Of a DNA stretch of 64,000 nt, positions 59,864-64,000 are shown piece after piece. Numbering within the stretch: the first letter of the stretch is position 1; every line of letters starts with the position of its first letter. The stretch covers positions 1,504,001 through 1,568,000 of the forward strand of contig LSRY02000007.1 of the NCBI GenBank assembly GCA_001643675.2. Reading direction: 5' to 3'. The translations under genes were made by a program, and so were the position numbers. This DNA comes from Monocercomonoides exilis. Taxonomy: Eukaryota > Preaxostyla > Oxymonadida > Polymastigidae. A model generated the notes under the pieces. It saw only the letters and a list, made by a program, of their open reading frames with translations. It did no database searches and was not told the origin of the DNA.

Positions 59864-62321
59864 TTATGCACGATTTGATTGAGGAGGCGTTGCCTTTGCC
59901 TGTTGAGTTGCTTGATTAATAAGCGCTTGTTGTGTAAGTTGTTGAGCCTGCTGCTGTGTCTGTTGTGTCTGCGATGCCTGCTGAACCTGTTGTGCCTGTT
60001 GTGCCTGTTGTGTTTGCTGTGCTTGTTGAGTTTGCTGTGTCTGTTGCTGTAACTGTTGTTGCTGTTGAAGCTGCTGCTGTGTGGTCAGCAGAGATAAAAC
60101 CTGTTGAAGAATAGCAGCATTCAGCGTTTGCCCAAGTGGAAGCGCCGTGGCTGCACTAAGTTGCGGCGCTTGTAGCTGCTGGAGTGCGTGATGCTGTTGT
60201 AACTGCTGCAGTTGCTGTTGAGCCTGCAGCTGAGGCAAAAGCTGTGCTGCTTGGAGCAGAGTCGACGGGATTTGTGCAACACCTTGAGGAGTCATTATAA
60301 GCAACGGATTCGATCCAACAGAAGGCGCAACTGATCCAGGCACTTGTGTTGCTTGTGGAATTTGAAGCTGGAGTTGAGGTTGTGCAGCAACGCCTCCTGA
60401 TTGTTGGGCTGGCGGCTGGCCAGCGATAGGAACTTGCACCGCTGCAGCTGCCTGTGTCTGTGGTTGTGTTTGTGAAGAGTTAGAAGTGTTAGAAGTGTTT
60501 GGCTGAGCAGGATAAGATTCGGATGGCGATGCTGTCTGCGCCAGAGACTGAGATGGAGAAGGGGAAAGCAGTGGCGTTTGAGGTGAGGTGCTGTGCTGGC
60601 GAAAATACGGTGAGTGTGAAGACGTGCGTCCAGCTGATGGTGAGCGGGAGTAATATCGCTGACGCATCATCGAGCTCGAGTTTCCAACATGAACAGAATG
60701 TGTGCGCGAAGGAGATGGTGAGTGAGAAGCTGCTCTGGAACTAGCTCGCCGCTGCGAATTATAAGGAGACCGCGACCTGTGATAATAGTGTTTGGATCCT
60801 TCTTTCCATGAGCTACCGTCGCGGTGCCTGTCCATGCTTCGTCTACTGGCATATTGATCACGTCTTTCTGTACTGTGCCCTTCTCTTCTTGAAGGCTGCT
60901 CATACCAGTGCGGACTATGTGACCTCCCGGTACTGCGCCCACGCGCAGCGTTCCGGTGAAGGTTGCCACTTCTTTCCCCGTTCCGGTTCCTACTTCTGCT
61001 TCTGTTTCTGCTTCGGGATCTGCTCCTGCTCAGATAGCGATGATAGCTGTGGCTTTGAATCGAAGCATGATTTGTGCTGTGTGTGTAACTTCTGCCTCTG
61101 GAGCGACTGCGTGTTCTGCTTCCAGCCCGGCTTCTTACCTGGCTCCTGCTCCTGCCTCGGCTATAACCGTATCTTCGGCTTCTGCTACGCGTTCTGCTTC
61201 TGCCGTGTGAATGATGATCCGAATGATAGTGAGAATGATCTGAAGAATGAGAATTTGAAGGATAAGAATTTGAAATAGAAGATGAGGATTTATAAGATGC
61301 GTGACTGGATGACTTTGAAGATGTGGCACTATGAGGATTTTGAGAATTGTTTGAAGGTTTTGCTGCTCGTGAAGTTCGTGATGAATCGTATTGACTTGAA
61401 TAGGCATAATCAACTGTTATCTGATTTCCATAAAACATTGACTCGTTCAAGTCCTGCTTCGTGTGTATAGCATCTTCTAGTTTATAAAATGTTACGTTAC
61501 AATACGTGTCCCGCATGTCTACACTCACAATTGGTCCAAATTTTGTGAACAATCTCCTCAAAGCACTTGAACTAGTATGAACAGGATCATATCCAACAAC
61601 AAATAATGTTCTTGACGGAGGCGGTGGAGGGCGTTTCAGTATGTCCATTAATCGCCTATGGCAATTGTTTTCAAATTAATAAAAAATCAAATGCGTTTGA
61701 TTGTTAAACCTTTTGTATTGATTTTCTCCTTTTGCTCTTTGAACGTAAATACCATCACAATCGGGAACAATCTTCTTTCCATTCATTTCAGCAATTGCTT
61801 TTTCATGATCCCCTTTAAAAATAACAAATGCATATCCACGTTTCTTTTCTGAAAAAAATACAATTTGAGTACAAATTGAAATGAACAAAGAAAAGCACAC
61901 CGACTTTTAAAATTTTTCCATATGGTTCAAAGGCCTTGACAATATCGCTCGTTCGAATTTTCTGTGAAATATTTGCAACGTGAAGTGAAACTGAAGCATC
62001 CAGATCACTCAATAAAAGTTTTTGTTCGATGGTGCCTGGAAACACCATGTTTTGCTGAATAGAAGGAACAGTTGCTTCTTTCATTGTTCCTTGCCATGTT
62101 CCTTGCGTCTGTGCTCTGGGCTCCTCACTTGTTTGGTCGCTCCAACTGTCTTCGTCGGATTTAATTTCAGTATCCCAGGGAGCATCGTCGGAAAAAGATC
62201 CAACAGGAGGAGCTAATTCCTTATTATCTAAATCAAATTTTTCAGATTCTTCTGTTGGTTCATTTGGAACAATTGAAGTTTCTTGCGTTGGCGTGGAAGA
62301 TCTTGAATGAGACTGTTCCAT
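59864..62321 (-). CDS. SR-type splicing factor with two RRMs, RS domain and Gln-rich tail
   Basis: Exons: 62321-61901, 61848-61710, 61655-59864; 783 aa in one frame. RRM1 (about 109-184) has SLHVANISQKIRTSDIVKAF as RNP2 region and RGYAFVIFK as RNP1. RRM2 (about 203-270) begins RTLFVVGYDP, with YCNVTFYKLEDA as RNP1 and ITVDYA at the end. This resembles the second RRM of plant RS-subfamily SR proteins (RS31/RS40). An Arg/Ser-rich domain follows (RSRTRSRSRRYGYSRGRSRS and similar), then Ser/Pro-rich sequence. The last roughly 150 residues are dominated by Gln (QQLQQLQQ, TQQAQQTQQAQQ). SR proteins help define splice sites, which fits the intron-rich genes around it. The Gln-rich tail is unusual for the family and may promote assembly. 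Confidence 0.88.
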
Positions 62322-62539
62322 TTATATATAATGGTCTGCAAAAAATTTAAAAATGAATTGAAAAATAACAACAAAGATAATTATTTCTCTCTCTTAAGAT
62401 TTAAGCTGAATAATAATGAAAAGAAAAAATGGATAGAAATTCATTATTTATTGTTTTCAAAATTCAATGATATTTAGAAAAAAATGAATTCAATTAATTC
62501 ATAACTTCATTTCTCAGTTCATTAAATTTATTTTGCGAA

Positions 62540-63019
62540 TATACACCAAAAATTATTCAAAATGAGAATTTTTGCAATCGAATTAATAATTTTGCAAACG
62601 AATTGAAAAATATTTCATTCAAGATAATAATTTTTCATTCATATTAATAATTTTTGCGTTCGAAATGAAAAAATTTCAAACGAAATAAAAATTATTGAAT
62701 TCAAAATGAAAATATCTTATGTTTTCATATGAATAAAAATTTAATGATATTATAAAAATTTTAATCAGAAAATTAAAAATTTCAAAAAAATTTCTTACGA
62801 GCAAGAAAATAATGACTGCACAATATTATTTCCGATTCAAAAGCGAAAAACTGATTTTCACAAAATTTCGTGAGAGTGCGAAAAATTTTTTGTTAGGTTT
62901 TCAACAATTTTTAATTCGAATGCAAAAATTATTATTTCGTTTGAAAATTTTATTTATTTGTTTGCAAATTTTCCATTTTGAACGCAAAAGTTCTCATTTT
63001 GAATAATTTTTGGTGTATA
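62540..63019. mobile_element. MITE, family C
   Basis: About 480 bp with inverted ends TATACACCAAAAATTATTC and GAATAATTTTTGGTGTATA. The inner parts are also symmetric: TTCAAAATGAGAA near 62560 mirrors TTCTCATTTTGAA near 62995. The middle is made of short AT-rich blocks such as TTTTTGC and GCAAA in both directions. No coding frame. Its right end overlaps or abuts the next element at a shared TATA. Confidence 0.75.
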
Positions 63020-63327
63020 GTTAGTGTTAATAATGGTGGACACTTTCAATAACTGTGGACAGTGGCTTTATCTCAACCACCGTTGACAGTTGCTTTTTGA
63101 CAATTAACTCAATTATTCCCTCAATGAATATGAACTTATATATCTTTCAAAAATGAATCTTTCTTTATTCCTGGGAGCAAGTTGTAACAATACAGTACGT
63201 CTCATAAGTTCATATTCAATGAGGGAATAATTGGGTTAATTGTCAAAATACAACTATCAACGGTTGTTGAGATAATTCAACTGTCCACAGTTATTGAAAG
63301 TGTCCACCATTATTAACACTAACTATA
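63016..63327. mobile_element. MITE, family D (hairpin), abutting family C
   Basis: About 312 bp. The left end TATAGTTAGTGTTAATAATG is mirrored by CATTATTAACACTAACTATA. The arms are about 120 bp and share GGTGGACACTTTCAATAACT, CTGTCCACAGT-type blocks and TTATTCCCTCA. The loop centres near 63160. No coding frame. Confidence 0.85.
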
Positions 63328-64000
63328 TATTTTTAATGGAAAAACTTTTAAATAAAACACTTTTTGATATTTTGAGATTATATGTAATAAAGATTTTTAG
63401 AGATAGACCGGTGATATGCTGAGCATCAGAAAGTCAATAAAAGCGTCGCATCCCTTCTGATGTGAACATTTTCATAGTGAACATGACGTGACTGAAAAAA
63501 TTAAAATATTAAATAAAGAAAAATATATTTAAAATAAAATAATAAAAAATAAAAAAATAAAATAAAATAAAAATAAAAATAAAAATAAAATGTTATAAAA
63601 TAAATTATTAAATAAGTGTCTGAATATATATATATATATAATAATAAATTAAACATAACTCTTAATTAATATTTTCAATTAATTTTGTACATGCACAAAA
63701 TACGACCGGTAACAAAAGTGATATATGTCACATCTATAATAATAACATTTCATGAACGTGAATTTTTTCATCCGATTGTTTGCGGAAACAGTTAAAAATG
63801 TTATTTTCAATTTTGGTGAAATTCAAAAATCCTGTTACAATTTGATTGAAACAAATGTGTTTTTTTGAGGGTTTTTATTTGTTCGCTTTTGAGATAAGTG
63901 TTTATGTTATAGTTTTATCCAAAATCAGCTTGTTGGGGTTGAATACAGTTGCATAAATTTCTTTATAATAGAAATTCAAACATTATTTGACGCTGAACAA
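63328..64000. other. AT-rich DNA with simple repeats
   Basis: No supported gene. Simple sequence includes an A-rich AAAAT/AAAT tract at about 63541-63590 and a TA run at about 63624-63641. The remaining sequence is unremarkable to the window end. Confidence 0.5.

Overview
The window reads as AT-rich nuclear DNA from a unicellular eukaryote. Housekeeping genes are split by short GT-AG introns (36 by my count, mostly 49-190 bp). TAA, TAG and TGA all act as stops. Two giant intronless surface-protein genes carry GGA(I/L/V) and FxxN repeats like those of chlamydial and trichomonad Pmp proteins. I infer a metamonad, most likely an oxymonad (Monocercomonoides or Blattamonas-like); nothing in the window proves the genus.

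Layout. 1-2818, minus strand: UFD1 (runs off the left edge) and the PP4 catalytic subunit. 3340-11253, plus: a 2637-aa surface protein with Pmp-like beta-solenoid modules, one membrane segment and a kinase-like cytoplasmic tail. 11254-17032: a gene-poor stretch with two mariner-style MITEs and a diverged inverted repeat. 17033-28780, minus: a compact head-to-tail cluster of an ArfGAP, a PAM2-motif protein, SF3B2 and an LRR protein. 28899-33346, plus: a membrane/coiled-coil protein, importin alpha and a small ubiquitin-like protein. 33347-39945: a MITE, a 247-bp hairpin, a broken copy of the surface-protein gene and a 1-kb foldback element. 39946-52392, minus: a second surface pseudokinase, 4148 aa with no intron. 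53364-57885, minus: an importin-beta family receptor. 59864-62321, minus: an RS-type SR protein. 62322-64000: two abutting MITEs in AT-rich DNA.

The housekeeping genes cover protein quality control (UFD1, ubiquitin-like protein), dephosphorylation (PP4), membrane traffic (ArfGAP), splicing (SF3B2, SR protein), a possible poly(A)-binding-protein partner, and nuclear import (importin alpha and an importin-beta relative). They share no obvious operon-like logic.

The accessory layer is the most interesting part: two intact receptor-pseudokinase genes and one broken copy within 50 kb. All use a roughly 300-410-aa module ending in a CGxxxxPC motif. The cytoplasmic tails are nearly superimposable, with an acidic serine tract where a kinase activation loop would lie. 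A C-rich cassette is shared almost unchanged between one intact gene and the broken copy, and its right edge coincides with an abrupt composition switch. This suggests a surface receptor family diversified by module exchange.
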